Under the pieces are notes generated by a model. That model was not told the DNA's origin. It ran no database searches and saw only the letters and a list, made by a program, of their open reading frames with translations. This document shows, in pieces, positions 54,288-62,415 of a DNA stretch of 64,000 nucleotides; position 1 is the stretch's first letter; each line of letters begins with the position of its first letter. Made by a program: the position numbers and the translations under genes. Source of the DNA: a bacterium. GTDB lineage: Bacteria > Chloroflexota > Dormibacteria > Aeolococcales > Bog-877. The DNA lies in assembly GCA_021827985.1 (NCBI GenBank), contig JAKATL010000002.1, positions 62,001 through 126,000 on the forward strand. Direction: 5' to 3'.

Positions 54288-55475
54288 ATGGGCCTGATCA
54301 CCGGCCTGCACGGGGCGGTCGCGATCATCCTTCTCTGCAGCCTCCTGTTGGTGGAGGAGGCCGGGGTGCCCCTGCCGTTCGCCCCCGGAGAGTTGACCCT
54401 GCTGGCGGCGGGGCTGCTCATTGCCACCGGGGGGCTCCAGCCCTACCTCTTCGTCCCGCTGGCGTTCCTCGCCTGTTCGGCAGGAGCGTTGGTCGGCTTC
54501 AGCTGGGCCAGGGTGGTGGGGGAGAGGGGCCTTTCCGCGCTGGCCGCCCGGATCCACCAGCAGAAGGCCCTCGGCAAGGTGGAGAAGCGGATCCGGGCGG
54601 CCAGCCCACTGGACATCGCGATCTCCCGGTTGATCCCGGGACTGCGGATCTACACAACCCTAGTCGCCGGTGCGCTGGGGGTTCGGCGCCGCGACTTCCT
54701 CTTCGGGATGCTTCCCAGCACGGCCCTCTGGGTGGTGGTCTGGGTGGCTCTGGGAGCTGTGATGGGGATCCCCCTCGAGCACCTGTTCACCAAGGTGTCG
54801 AGCCTGGCGGTGCAGGGGGTCATCTTGGTGGTGATCGGGGTGGGGGGCTACCTCGCCATCCGAAGGGCGCCGACAGGGCAGCGCGAGTCGCTGGTCCGTC
54901 TACCGGTGGGGCTGAGGACCGGACTCGCTGTGGCGGTGGATGTCACGGTGGTGGCCAGCATCCTGACCGGACTGGCCGCGATCGCGAGGCGTTTCAGTGG
55001 TGTGGGTCCAACGGCCAGCTGGGCGGACGTGGCGGTGGTCGTGGCCGCCATCGCCGCCCTCTACCTCTTCCTGACCCGGCAGGGCGCGGGGGCCACCGTG
55101 GGCGAGGCCCTGCTGCAAACCCAATACCTGCCCCACCGGGGTGAGCGCTCGGTGCGGGAGTCCCTGCGGGCCGCAGTCGGAGCGGACCACCTCGACCCAC
55201 AGCTTCACGCGGCCTCCGACCGGCTCCGTGTGGTGAGTGGGGCTGTGCGGCTGGGCCTGCTTCGGGCGCTGCTGGAGCGGCCGGGGAGCGCTGCCGACCT
55301 GGCCCCGATGGTGCAGCTTCCCGTGGACGAAGCGACCTACCACCTTCAGGCTCTCTGCCACGCCGGCGTGGTGCAGCCGGTGGCCGCGTCCCAGGAGACC
55401 TATGAGGTGGCCGAGGGCTGGCGATCCTGGCTCGCCGAACTGATGCGGGCAGCCCAGGCGACGGTCCCGGAGTGA
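54288..55475 (+). CDS. DedA-family membrane protein fused to ArsR-like winged helix
   Basis: A 395-residue protein. Residues 1 to about 190 are a DedA/SNARE-associated domain: LLVEEAGVPLPFAPGELTLLAAG at the start (conserved acidic-Gly-Pro segment) and RLIPGLRIYTTLVAGALGVRRRDF, matching the F/R-x3-R-x-G motif of DedA lipid-transport proteins. Two further membrane helices follow (about 210-270). The C-terminus (about 320-385) reads LGLLRALLERPGSAADLAPMVQLPVDEATYHLQALCHAGVV, an ArsR-type helix-turn-helix. A membrane-tethered DNA-binding module on a DedA protein is unusual. ATG 54288 has GAGGGG 6 bases upstream. Confidence 0.75.
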   Translation: MGLITGLHGAVAIILLCSLLLVEEAGVPLPFAPGELTLLAAGLLIATGGLQPYLFVPLAFLACSAGALVGFSWARVVGERGLSALAARIHQQKALGKVEKRIRAASPLDIAISRLIPGLRIYTTLVAGALGVRRRDFLFGMLPSTALWVVVWVALGAVMGIPLEHLFTKVSSLAVQGVILVVIGVGGYLAIRRAPTGQRESLVRLPVGLRTGLAVAVDVTVVASILTGLAAIARRFSGVGPTASWADVAVVVAAIAALYLFLTRQGAGATVGEALLQTQYLPHRGERSVRESLRAAVGADHLDPQLHAASDRLRVVSGAVRLGLLRALLERPGSAADLAPMVQLPVDEATYHLQALCHAGVVQPVAASQETYEVAEGWRSWLAELMRAAQATVPE

Positions 55476-55555
55476 GGCCCGTGAAGGCCCGGGCGCCTAG
55501 GGCGGGCCGAGCCGGCAACGACGCGCTCTGAACCCAGCATCTTGTGTCTCAGGCG

Positions 55556-55584
55556 TTGACACGCCACTAGATATGGCCGACAAT
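55556..55584 (+). promoter_or_regulatory. Promoter of the NCS1 permease gene
   Basis: TTGACA (55556-55561), 17-base spacer, GACAAT (55579-55584). The predicted start near 55591 leaves a leader of about 65 bases; no riboswitch was recognised in it. Confidence 0.55.
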
Positions 55585-55655
55585 GTGCGGAGCGGGCTCT
55601 GGCCCGCGGGAGTGGAGACGGCGGTGCACTAGAGCCCATCAGGAGGGGAAGAGGC

Positions 55656-57122
55656 TTGGCCACCAGTCAACCGATGGACCTGGACCGGAGCGCGTTCACG
55701 GGCGCGGGCGAGGACTACTCCGCCTTCAAGGTGGAGAAGCGGGGAATCGAACTTATCCCCGAGGGGCAGCGGAAGATGACGCCGGCGGCGCTTTTCTGGC
55801 TCTGGGCCGGAGGGATTTGGAACGTGGAGTTCCTGGTCTACGGCGCCCTCATCATCTCCTTTGGGCTGTCGTTCGGCCAGGCGGTTCTGGCCATCCTGGT
55901 GGGCAACGTCTTCTACGCCTTCCTCGGCCTCGCCAGCCTACTTGGGCCGGAAACGGGGACCACCGCTTTCATGGTCTCCCGAGCCCCGTTCGGGCTCAAC
56001 GGCAACCGGGTGGTGGCCCTGTTCAACTGGATCACCCAGGTCGGCTTTGAGATCGAGGGGATCGTTCTGGTCGTCCTGGTGGCTCTGGCCATGTTCGCCA
56101 GGGGAGGGGTGGCCGGCAGCACAGGACTCAAGATCGCCCTGGTGCTGGCGGCGGTGGCCATCCAGTTCGTGGTGCCCTTCCTGGGCCATGCCATGATCAC
56201 CAAGACCCTGCGCTACCTCTCCTACGTCTTCATCGTCCTCTTCGCAGTCATGGCGGCGCTGGTCATCCCCCACGTGAATCTCGGCCACTTCCACCAGCAG
56301 GCGTCCTGGGCGGTGTGGACCACCGCGGTGGTGCTGATCGTCTCGGCGGGGGGGCTGGGCTGGACGGAGAACGCCGCCGACTACTCGCGCTACCTCCCCC
56401 GGGCGACGCGTCGGGCCAAGACCTTCTGGGCGGCCACCCTCGGTGGAGCGATCCCGTCGATCCTCCTGGAGCTGCTGGGGGCCGCAGCGTTCACCATCAG
56501 CCCCAAGGTCACGGCGGTGACCGGGGTTCCGGCTTCGTTTGCCAGCTGGTTCTTCTGGCCCTTCCTGATCCTGGCGCTGCCCCAGCTGTTCGCCATCAAC
56601 TCCCTCGACCTCTACTCGTCGGGAGTCACCCTGCAGGCCCTCGGTGTCCCGGTGCGCCGCTGGGGCGCCGTGGTCATCGACACCCTGGTGGCCGGGGGAG
56701 TGACCGCTCTGGTCATCTTCAAGGGCAACTTTTACACGGACCTAGCCGGGTTCCTCAACTACATCGTGGTCTGGCTTGGCCCCTGGTTCGGCATCATCAT
56801 GGTCGACTACCTGCTGCGGCGGGGCAGCTATCGCCCCGCCGATCTTGGAAACCGCCGCGAGGGGATCTACTGGCGTGCCGGAGGGTTCAACTGGCGCGCA
56901 CTGGTGGCCCAGGCGTTGGGGATGGCCGCGGCCATGATCTGGATCGACGCTGCCTTCTCCTTCCCGCCCTTCGTGGGACCGCTGTCCAAGGTGACTGGAG
57001 GAGCTGACTTCAGCTGGGCGCTGGGCATCATCGTCGGTGGGCTGGTGTACTTCGCGCTCTCTCGCCTCTCGGTAAGGCGGGAGGTCGAGGCGCCCGAGGC
57101 CAGGGTGGCTAGCCAGGTCTGA
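55656..57122 (+). CDS. NCS1-family purine/cytosine permease
   Basis: A 488-residue cation-coupled nucleobase transporter with about 12 helices. The N-terminal signature includes VEKRGIELIPEGQRKM followed by PAALFWLWAGGIWNVEF (about 43-59), typical of CodB-like NCS1 proteins. Further typical parts: LGPETGTTAFMVSRAPFGLNG and DYLLRRGSY. It may import cytosine or a purine base; the convergent neighbour is hpt, which favours a purine. TTG start with AGGAGGGG upstream. Confidence 0.85.
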   Translation: MATSQPMDLDRSAFTGAGEDYSAFKVEKRGIELIPEGQRKMTPAALFWLWAGGIWNVEFLVYGALIISFGLSFGQAVLAILVGNVFYAFLGLASLLGPETGTTAFMVSRAPFGLNGNRVVALFNWITQVGFEIEGIVLVVLVALAMFARGGVAGSTGLKIALVLAAVAIQFVVPFLGHAMITKTLRYLSYVFIVLFAVMAALVIPHVNLGHFHQQASWAVWTTAVVLIVSAGGLGWTENAADYSRYLPRATRRAKTFWAATLGGAIPSILLELLGAAAFTISPKVTAVTGVPASFASWFFWPFLILALPQLFAINSLDLYSSGVTLQALGVPVRRWGAVVIDTLVAGGVTALVIFKGNFYTDLAGFLNYIVVWLGPWFGIIMVDYLLRRGSYRPADLGNRREGIYWRAGGFNWRALVAQALGMAAAMIWIDAAFSFPPFVGPLSKVTGGADFSWALGIIVGGLVYFALSRLSVRREVEAPEARVASQV

Positions 57123-57132
57123 CGGCCGGCGG

Positions 57133-57156
57133 CGGGGTGGGGTCTACCCCACCCCG
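57133..57156. terminator. Convergent hairpin between NCS1 permease and hpt
   Basis: CGGGGTGGGG-TCTA-CCCCACCCCG, a perfect 10-bp stem between the two stop codons. No U-tract. Confidence 0.6.
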
Positions 57157-57157
57157 C

Positions 57158-57811
57158 TCAGCCGGCGGTGGGCGGCGGGGGTATCCACTGGGCGAGGTAG
57201 GGTAGCTCCCGATACTTGCCGTCATAGTCGAGGCCGTAACCCACCACGAACCCTGGTCCACGCAGGTGGAACCCCACGTAGCGCGGATGGACCGGAACCT
57301 CCCTGGCCTCGGGTCGGTCCAGGAGTGCGCAGTACTCGATCCTTCGGGAGGGGGAGGCGAGCCGGTTGATCATCGCCTGGGCGGTGTGGCCGGCGTCGAC
57401 GATGTCGTCGATGATGAGGATGGTCTGGCGGCCATCGGTGCTGGGGTCGCCCAGCTCCTCGATGACCGGAGCGCGCCAGGCCTTGGTGCCCCGGTAGCTG
57501 CTGGCATGGAAGAAGGTGACCAGCAGGTTCTCCATCTTATTCACGATCAGCTCTCGGGCCAGGTCGGCGGCGAAGACAAAGGCTCCCCGTAGGACCACGG
57601 CCAGGGTCAGCGGCTCTGCCCCCATGTCCTGGGCGATCTCCCGAGCCAGTGCGGCCACCCGTTCGCGCACCATGTCGGCGCTGGCGATCTCCCGGACCGG
57701 GACCGGCTCGACCCCGACGTCGTTCCAAAAGGCCAACTGGCCCACCGCCTCGGGCGCCGGAACCGTCAACTCCGGCACCTCGAGCTGCCGGGTCGGCGGT
57801 GGAGCCTCCAT
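57158..57811 (-). CDS. hpt: Hypoxanthine phosphoribosyltransferase
   Basis: A 217-residue purine salvage enzyme making IMP or GMP from base and PRPP. It shows VVLRGAFVFAADL (pyrophosphate loop, about 70-82), SSYRGTK (flexible loop), the PRPP signature ILIIDDIVDAGHTAQ (about 131-145) and VGYGLDYDGKYRELPYL (base/magnesium site). It has about 30 extra N-terminal residues compared with typical bacterial Hpt. Predicted leaderless from a TAGAGT -10 hexamer. Confidence 0.92.
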   Translation of the reverse strand: MEAPPPTRQLEVPELTVPAPEAVGQLAFWNDVGVEPVPVREIASADMVRERVAALAREIAQDMGAEPLTLAVVLRGAFVFAADLARELIVNKMENLLVTFFHASSYRGTKAWRAPVIEELGDPSTDGRQTILIIDDIVDAGHTAQAMINRLASPSRRIEYCALLDRPEAREVPVHPRYVGFHLRGPGFVVGYGLDYDGKYRELPYLAQWIPPPPTAG

Positions 57812-57817
57812 GAACTA

Positions 57818-57823
57818 ACTCTA
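57818..57823 (-). promoter_or_regulatory. -10 element of hpt
   Basis: TAGAGT on the minus strand, 6 bases before the hpt ATG. Leaderless geometry. Confidence 0.45.
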
Positions 57824-57859
57824 GCAACCGATGGCGGGCGGGCGATCAACCGCTACCGG

Positions 57860-58807
57860 TCAGCCGCCCGAGAGCAGCACCACCTTGCCGAAGTTCCCCC
57901 CCTCTCCGACCCTGGCATACGCCGCTGGGGCATCGGTAAGGGGGAAGGTAGCTGCCACCGGCACCAGCAGGCGGTGAGAGGTGAGCTGGGGCAGCAGTCT
58001 CTCTCCCAGGGTCCGGACCAGTGCGGCCTTTTCGAAGGGGGATCGGGCGCGCAGGGTGGAGGCCACGATTCCGGCTCTCCGCGACATGAGCAGGGAGAGG
58101 TCGAGGTCGAGCCGTCGGCCGGCACCCACGCCGATGACCAACATGCGTCCCGAGGTCGCCAGCTGTTCCAGGTGGGAGGACAACATCGGACCGCCCACCA
58201 GCTCCAGCACCAAATCGTATGGCCCGGCCGCAGCAGCCTCCGCCGGCGGCATCACCCGCTGCGCCCCCAGCTCGCGGAGCCGGAAATGAAACTCTGTCCT
58301 CCGGACCGACGCGGTGACATCGGCCCCCGCCAGAGCCGCCAGCTGGACGGCAGCGGTGCCGACGCCTCCCGCCGCTCCGGTGACCAGAACCCTGGCTCCG
58401 ACCGTGAGCCCACCCTGGATGATCAGCGCGTCATAGGCGGTGGCGAAGGCCTCCATGAACCCCCCAGCGCTCTCCCACCCGATCTCCACCGGGGCCGGCA
58501 GCGCCGCGGACTCCTCGACCAGCACCAGCTCTGCCTGCGCGCCTCCCCCAACCAGGGCCATGACGCGGTCGCCGACCTTGAAGTGCCGGGCCAGCGGGCC
58601 GACTCCCACCACGGTGCCGGCCAGTTCAAGTCCGGGAACGTCCTGGGGCACGTCGGGAGGAGGGGGATAGTGGCCCCTGACCTGGAGCAGGTCGGCGGGG
58701 TTGACCCCGGCCGCGCGGACCTCCACCAGCAGCTGCGATCCCTGGGGCACGGGGTCAGGTTTCGCGGCCCACTCCAGCTGGCCTGAGACGATCGTCAGAG
58801 CGTGCAT
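57860..58807 (-). CDS. Quinone oxidoreductase-like MDR protein
   Basis: A 315-residue medium-chain dehydrogenase/reductase of the NADPH:quinone reductase type. It shows VRAAGVNPADLLQVRGHYP (about 30-48), DVPGLELAGTVVGVG, FATAYDALIIQGGLTVGARVLVTGAAGGVGTAAVQLA (nucleotide-binding GxGxxG-like AAGGVG). There are no zinc-binding cysteines, as usual in this branch. ATG 58807 is preferred; it has a TACCCT hexamer 6 bases upstream. Confidence 0.87.
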   Translation of the reverse strand: MHALTIVSGQLEWAAKPDPVPQGSQLLVEVRAAGVNPADLLQVRGHYPPPPDVPQDVPGLELAGTVVGVGPLARHFKVGDRVMALVGGGAQAELVLVEESAALPAPVEIGWESAGGFMEAFATAYDALIIQGGLTVGARVLVTGAAGGVGTAAVQLAALAGADVTASVRRTEFHFRLRELGAQRVMPPAEAAAAGPYDLVLELVGGPMLSSHLEQLATSGRMLVIGVGAGRRLDLDLSLLMSRRAGIVASTLRARSPFEKAALVRTLGERLLPQLTSHRLLVPVAATFPLTDAPAAYARVGEGGNFGKVVLLSGG

Positions 58808-58811
58808 CTGC

Positions 58812-60188
58812 TCAGGGTAGGGGCGCGGGCCCAGCGGGGGTGGAGCGCCGCGCCGTCGCACAGAGCGAGGGCAGGCGCCCTAGGAGCTCTCGGGCTTCCT
58901 CGGACGACCGGTCCCGCAGCGCTGCCCCGGTGCTGCGGCCCCCGGCCGCGTCCAGGTGAACGGTGGCCAGGCCAAGTCGTCTCTGGACCGGTCCCTGGAC
59001 CCAGCGCACGCTCTGGACCTTGGCGAGCGGGATGATGGTGGTGAGGCGCCGGACCCGGCCTACGACGGAGACCGCGTAGCCATCCGCAAGCCCGGCGCGG
59101 AGCAGGGGGTAGCTCAGCGGCGCCTTGAGCCTCGCCCTGGTGGGTGGGGCGGTGCCCGCCTCCCTGGCTGCGGGGCCGACGATGGATTCAGCCACCCTGA
59201 GGACCTCCGTCCGGGTGGCGACCGGCACCAACGTGCGAATCCGCCCGGAGGCGGAGCGGTCCTCATCGCGTCGCCGCTGCCCTCCGGCCATGTCGGCCAC
59301 CAACTTGGCCCAACCGAACGGACGCCAAAGCAGCGGTTCGACCACCCGGAGCGCCTGGATGCGGTGCAGGGCCAGGGTTTCGGTGAAGGTTCCCACTGCC
59401 CCGCCCCGAATCAGCAGCCCATCCTGGGTGCGGGCTACTTCGAAGCCATATTGGGAGGAGAGGATCCGGGCCGCGCCGGTGCCCACCGCCAGCAGAACGA
59501 GTGTGGCCATCGCCACCGCGCCGCCGCCGTGGGTGAGATGGCGCCCAAAGACCAGGAGTGCCGCTGCGGCCAGGATCGGCCAGAGGATCGCCCCGCGCAG
59601 CGGGGTGGAGATCAGCAGCCGGGAGGTGGAGGCGCGGGCGATCGGGTTCTCGGACATGGGGGACGAGGTGTGGCTGCCGCGCACCAGGGCCAGCAGCCCG
59701 TCCCGCAGGTGCTCGGCTCGCTCTGCGGCCAGATAGGCCAGCCGCACATCCCCCTCCCGGGAACCCCCGCTACGGACCCTCACTTCGGCAAGGCCCAGCA
59801 ACCGAGCGGTGCCCGGCCGCACCAGGTCGATCGACTGGACGCGGCTCAGAGGAAGCTTGGTCGTCCGCCGGCGCACCAGACCGGTGTCAATCCTCAGCAC
59901 CCCGGCCTCAATGCGCCAGCGGGTCACTAGCCACTCCGCCGCCCCTGCGACCACCGCCAGCCCGACCAAGCCTGCGTCGACCAGGCTCTGAGACTTCGTG
60001 GATGACCCTTGGGAGAGGAAGGGCACCGCCAGAACGACCACCAAGGGCAGTATCCGGCGGCCCGCCTGGACGACCGGGGAGAGGGGGTGGAGCCGGTGCC
60101 ATGAGTCCCACGCCGGGGTTGAGCCCCCAGTTGGGGATGCTGCCATTCCGGGGGCCGCGGCTGGGTCCTCCGCCGGTCCGGTGTTCAA
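58812..60188 (-). CDS. YdbT-like PH-domain membrane protein
   Basis: A 458-residue protein with repeated bacterial PH (bPH2) domains and paired membrane helices. It shows ILPLVVVLAVPFLSQG, LVGLAVVAGAAEWLV then WRIEAGVLRIDTGLVRRRTTKLPLSRVQSIDL. A second unit has LISTPLRGAILWPILAAAALLVFG and YGFEVARTQDGLLIRGGAVG with ALHRIQALRV. A third PH-like stretch has YAVSVVGRVRRLTTIIPLAKVQSV. The repeated GL-x-R-x3-x-LP-x-x-R-x-Q-x pattern is typical of the YdbS/YdbT pair. Role unknown; such pairs have been linked to envelope or small-peptide resistance. TTG start overlaps the YdbS-like stop. Confidence 0.8.
   Translation of the reverse strand: MNTGPAEDPAAAPGMAASPTGGSTPAWDSWHRLHPLSPVVQAGRRILPLVVVLAVPFLSQGSSTKSQSLVDAGLVGLAVVAGAAEWLVTRWRIEAGVLRIDTGLVRRRTTKLPLSRVQSIDLVRPGTARLLGLAEVRVRSGGSREGDVRLAYLAAERAEHLRDGLLALVRGSHTSSPMSENPIARASTSRLLISTPLRGAILWPILAAAALLVFGRHLTHGGGAVAMATLVLLAVGTGAARILSSQYGFEVARTQDGLLIRGGAVGTFTETLALHRIQALRVVEPLLWRPFGWAKLVADMAGGQRRRDEDRSASGRIRTLVPVATRTEVLRVAESIVGPAAREAGTAPPTRARLKAPLSYPLLRAGLADGYAVSVVGRVRRLTTIIPLAKVQSVRWVQGPVQRRLGLATVHLDAAGGRSTGAALRDRSSEEARELLGRLPSLCATARRSTPAGPAPLP
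58814..58819 (-). promoter_or_regulatory. -10 element of the quinone oxidoreductase gene
   Basis: TACCCT on the minus strand, 6 bases before the ATG at 58807. It lies at the very end of the upstream PH-domain gene. Confidence 0.3.
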
Positions 60189-60670
60189 AGCCCTTCGGCG
60201 GTGGCCTCGCCCCGGCCCACGAGTCGATCGCGGAGGTCGGCCGCGGTCGCACGATCCAAACCCGGGATCCGGGCGTCACTGGCAGCGGATGCGGTGTGCA
60301 GCTGCACGGTGGCCAGACCCAATGACCGCTCAAGGGGGCCGGCGGTCACCTCGACGGTCTGCATCCTTCCATAGGGGACCACGGAGAGCCGTTCGAACAT
60401 CACCCCCCGGTGCACCAGGAGGTCCTCGACCCGCTCGAGGTAGCCCCAGGAGCGGAAGCGACGTCCGACGTAGGTCAGGCCGACGCCGGCGACCAGCAGC
60501 GCCGCCACCGCCAGGCATGCGCCCACGACCATGTTGGTGAAGCTGAGCCCCACCCCGATCAGCAGGAGGGCCCCGGCGCCCGCTCCCACCTCTCCGCGTC
60601 GCAGGGTGAGCAGCCTCGGGTTGGGGCGGCTCCAGCTGTTGGCTTGGTCGGCGGGGGCCGGATTCTCCAT
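60185..60670 (-). CDS. YdbS-like PH-domain membrane protein
   Basis: A 161-residue protein. Two membrane helices (GALLLIGVGLSFTNMVVGA and ACLAVAALLVAGVGLTYVG, about 30-65) precede a bPH2 domain: YLERVEDLLVHRGVMFERLSVVPYGRMQTVEVTAGPLERSLGLATVQLHT (about 75-124, quoted here only as a span of motifs VVPYGRMQTV and GLATVQLHT). It forms a coupled pair with the YdbT-like gene (4-base overlap). ATG 60670 is preferred: a TACCAT hexamer lies 8 bases upstream and the longer frame is not coding-like. Confidence 0.78.
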   Translation of the reverse strand: MENPAPADQANSWSRPNPRLLTLRRGEVGAGAGALLLIGVGLSFTNMVVGACLAVAALLVAGVGLTYVGRRFRSWGYLERVEDLLVHRGVMFERLSVVPYGRMQTVEVTAGPLERSLGLATVQLHTASAASDARIPGLDRATAADLRDRLVGRGEATAEGL

Positions 60671-60743
60671 GTGGGCGCATGGTAGCGAAGGGATCGCCAA
60701 GCGGTGGGCCGGTCCCGACACGAGGCGGGTTCGGCCGCGGACC

Positions 60744-60773
60744 TTGACGGCGTCCTGTCCCAGGCAGCACACT
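60744..60773 (+). promoter_or_regulatory. Promoter of the trp/aro operon
   Basis: TTGACG (60744-60749), 18-base spacer, CACACT (60768-60773). The start codon of the leader peptide lies 6 bases downstream, so the leader mRNA is probably leaderless. Confidence 0.45.
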
Positions 60774-60779
60774 GCGCGG

Positions 60780-60836
60780 GTGATTTCGATTCGCGGCTAT
60801 GTCTGGCGCTGGAGCTGGCCCCCCGGGGCCCGATGA
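60780..60836 (+). CDS. trpL: trp leader peptide with three Trp codons
   Basis: An 18-residue frame (GTG start, TGA at 60834-60836) encoding VISIRGYVWRWSWPPGAR. It has three Trp codons within five positions (TGG at 60804, 60810, 60816) in a genome where Trp is rare. It is followed 36 bases later by a terminator hairpin and then trpE, the classic layout of ribosome-mediated transcription attenuation: when charged tRNA-Trp is scarce the ribosome stalls at these codons. No Shine-Dalgarno; predicted leaderless. Confidence 0.8.
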   Translation: MISIRGYVWRWSWPPGAR

Positions 60837-60872
60837 GAGTGAGCCGGTAGCCGACATCTGGCCGCGAACATC

Positions 60873-60908
60873 GAGCCCTGGGTGAGCCCCGGGGCTCTTT
60901 CTTTTATT
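60873..60908 (+). terminator. trp attenuator
   Basis: GAGCCCTGGG (60873-60882), loop TGAGC, CCCGGGGCTC (60888-60897): a 10-bp stem with one T-G pair. The run TTTCTTTTATT follows directly. It is the only hairpin with a proper U-tract in the window and it sits between trpL and trpE. Confidence 0.85.
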
Positions 60909-60927
60909 GCGCGAAGGAGCTTCACTG

Positions 60928-62415
60928 ATGGCAACTGCTGCGGGGGCCCGGGAGGGGGTTCACTCGCTGCCCGCCCGCGAGGGCTACGCCCTGCGGCCGG
61001 TCTGGCTCGAGCTTCCGATCGACACCTGCTCCTTCGAGGCCGCCTTCCAGGTGCTGGCCCAGGATGGGCCGGGGGTCCTACTGGAGAGCCTGGACCTCGC
61101 GGGGATGCCCGGACCGTTCACCATCGTGGCGGGCGATCCGGCGGCGGTGGTGGTGGCCGACTCGACCGGTGCGCGGCTCACGGATGTGCGGCGCCGGCTC
61201 CCAGGCCTCGCCATCAACGCCGGGGCTCCGGTCGGCGAGGCGCTGCGCCAGCTCAGCCGCCAACTCTCCGCCGAAGAGGTCCCTGGCCTCTCCACCTGTT
61301 CGGGTGGCCTGGCCGGGATGCTCTCCTACGAGGCTGCCCAACTGCTCCACAGCCAGATGGCTCCGGGGGGGCGGGGACGCCCCCCGGCCCCGCCGATCAG
61401 CCTCCTGGTGCTTGACCGGGTGGCCGTGTACGACCACCTGGGGGGTCGCCTCTGCCTGGTGGCCCATCTCGGGTCCGAGCAGCCGGACGAGGATGCTCTG
61501 CCCGTACTCCGGGGGATGGCGAGTCGGCTCTCCAGGCAGTCGGAAATTGGGGAGGTCCCTTCCGCGCCCTCGGAGTCGCTGGCCGCGGCGCCGAACATCC
61601 CCGCGAGGGAATTCCTGGCGGCCGTCCGCCGCGCTCAGGAGCACATCGTGGAGGGCGACATCTACCAGGTGGTTCTCTCGCGCCGCCTGACGGTTCCCGC
61701 CCGGGAGCCGGCATTCACCCTCTACCGCCGCCTCCGCCAGACCAATCCCTCGCCGGCGATGTTCTTCGTCCGACTCCCCGGTGTGGAGCTCGCGGGGTCC
61801 TCGCCGGAGCCGTTGCTCAAGGTCCATCGCCGACGCGCCCTCAGCCGTCCGATCGCCGGCACCAGGCCGAGGGGGCGCGACCTGGAGCACGACCGCCAGC
61901 TGGCCGAGGACCTGCTGGCGGACCCCAAAGAGCGAGCCGAGCATTCCATGCTCGTCGATCTGGCACGAAACGACCTGGGACAGATCTGCGCCCCCGGTTC
62001 CGTTCAGGTCACCGAGTTCATGGCGGTGCAGAACTTCCCCCGGGTGATGCACCTGGTGAGCACCGTGGAGGGCGAGCTCCCGACTGGTACGACACCCATG
62101 GAAGCCCTCTTCGCGACCTTCCCAGCGGGCACCGTCAGCGGGGCGCCCAAGCGGAGGGCGATGGAGATCATCGCGGCCGAGGAGCCCACCCCCAGGGGGC
62201 CGTACGCCGGGGCGGTCGGCTACTGCTCGTTCGCGGGCGAACTGGACTTCTGCATCACCATCCGCACCGCGGTGGTCACCCGCGGCCAGGTCCATGTGCA
62301 GGCCGGAGCGGGGGTGGTGCTGGACTCTGACCCGGCGCGTGAGCTCCTGGAGACGGAGGCCAAGGCGTCCGCCATCCTGGCCGCCGTCGGCGAGCCTGAT
62401 AGGAGATCCCGGTGA
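60928..62415 (+). CDS. trpE: Anthranilate synthase component I
   Basis: A 495-residue chorismate-using enzyme, first committed step of tryptophan synthesis. The N-terminal Trp-feedback site motif LLES is present (GVLLESLDLAG, about 49-52). Catalytic domain: GDIYQVVLSRRL, SSPEPLLKV, PIAGTRPRGRD, LVDLARNDLGQIC, VMHLVSTVEGEL, FPAGTVSGAPKRRAMEII and GYCSFAGELDFCITIRTAV. p-Aminobenzoate synthase PabB is the alternative; the Trp leader upstream and LLES motif favour TrpE. ATG 60928 follows AAGGAG. Confidence 0.92.
   Translation: MATAAGAREGVHSLPAREGYALRPVWLELPIDTCSFEAAFQVLAQDGPGVLLESLDLAGMPGPFTIVAGDPAAVVVADSTGARLTDVRRRLPGLAINAGAPVGEALRQLSRQLSAEEVPGLSTCSGGLAGMLSYEAAQLLHSQMAPGGRGRPPAPPISLLVLDRVAVYDHLGGRLCLVAHLGSEQPDEDALPVLRGMASRLSRQSEIGEVPSAPSESLAAAPNIPAREFLAAVRRAQEHIVEGDIYQVVLSRRLTVPAREPAFTLYRRLRQTNPSPAMFFVRLPGVELAGSSPEPLLKVHRRRALSRPIAGTRPRGRDLEHDRQLAEDLLADPKERAEHSMLVDLARNDLGQICAPGSVQVTEFMAVQNFPRVMHLVSTVEGELPTGTTPMEALFATFPAGTVSGAPKRRAMEIIAAEEPTPRGPYAGAVGYCSFAGELDFCITIRTAVVTRGQVHVQAGAGVVLDSDPARELLETEAKASAILAAVGEPDRRSR

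Noticed and set aside
60928-62415. Reading trpE as pabB or another chorismate-utilising enzyme
   Set aside because: The Trp-codon leader, LLES feedback motif and adjacent trpG, aroH and DAHP synthase genes favour anthranilate synthase.
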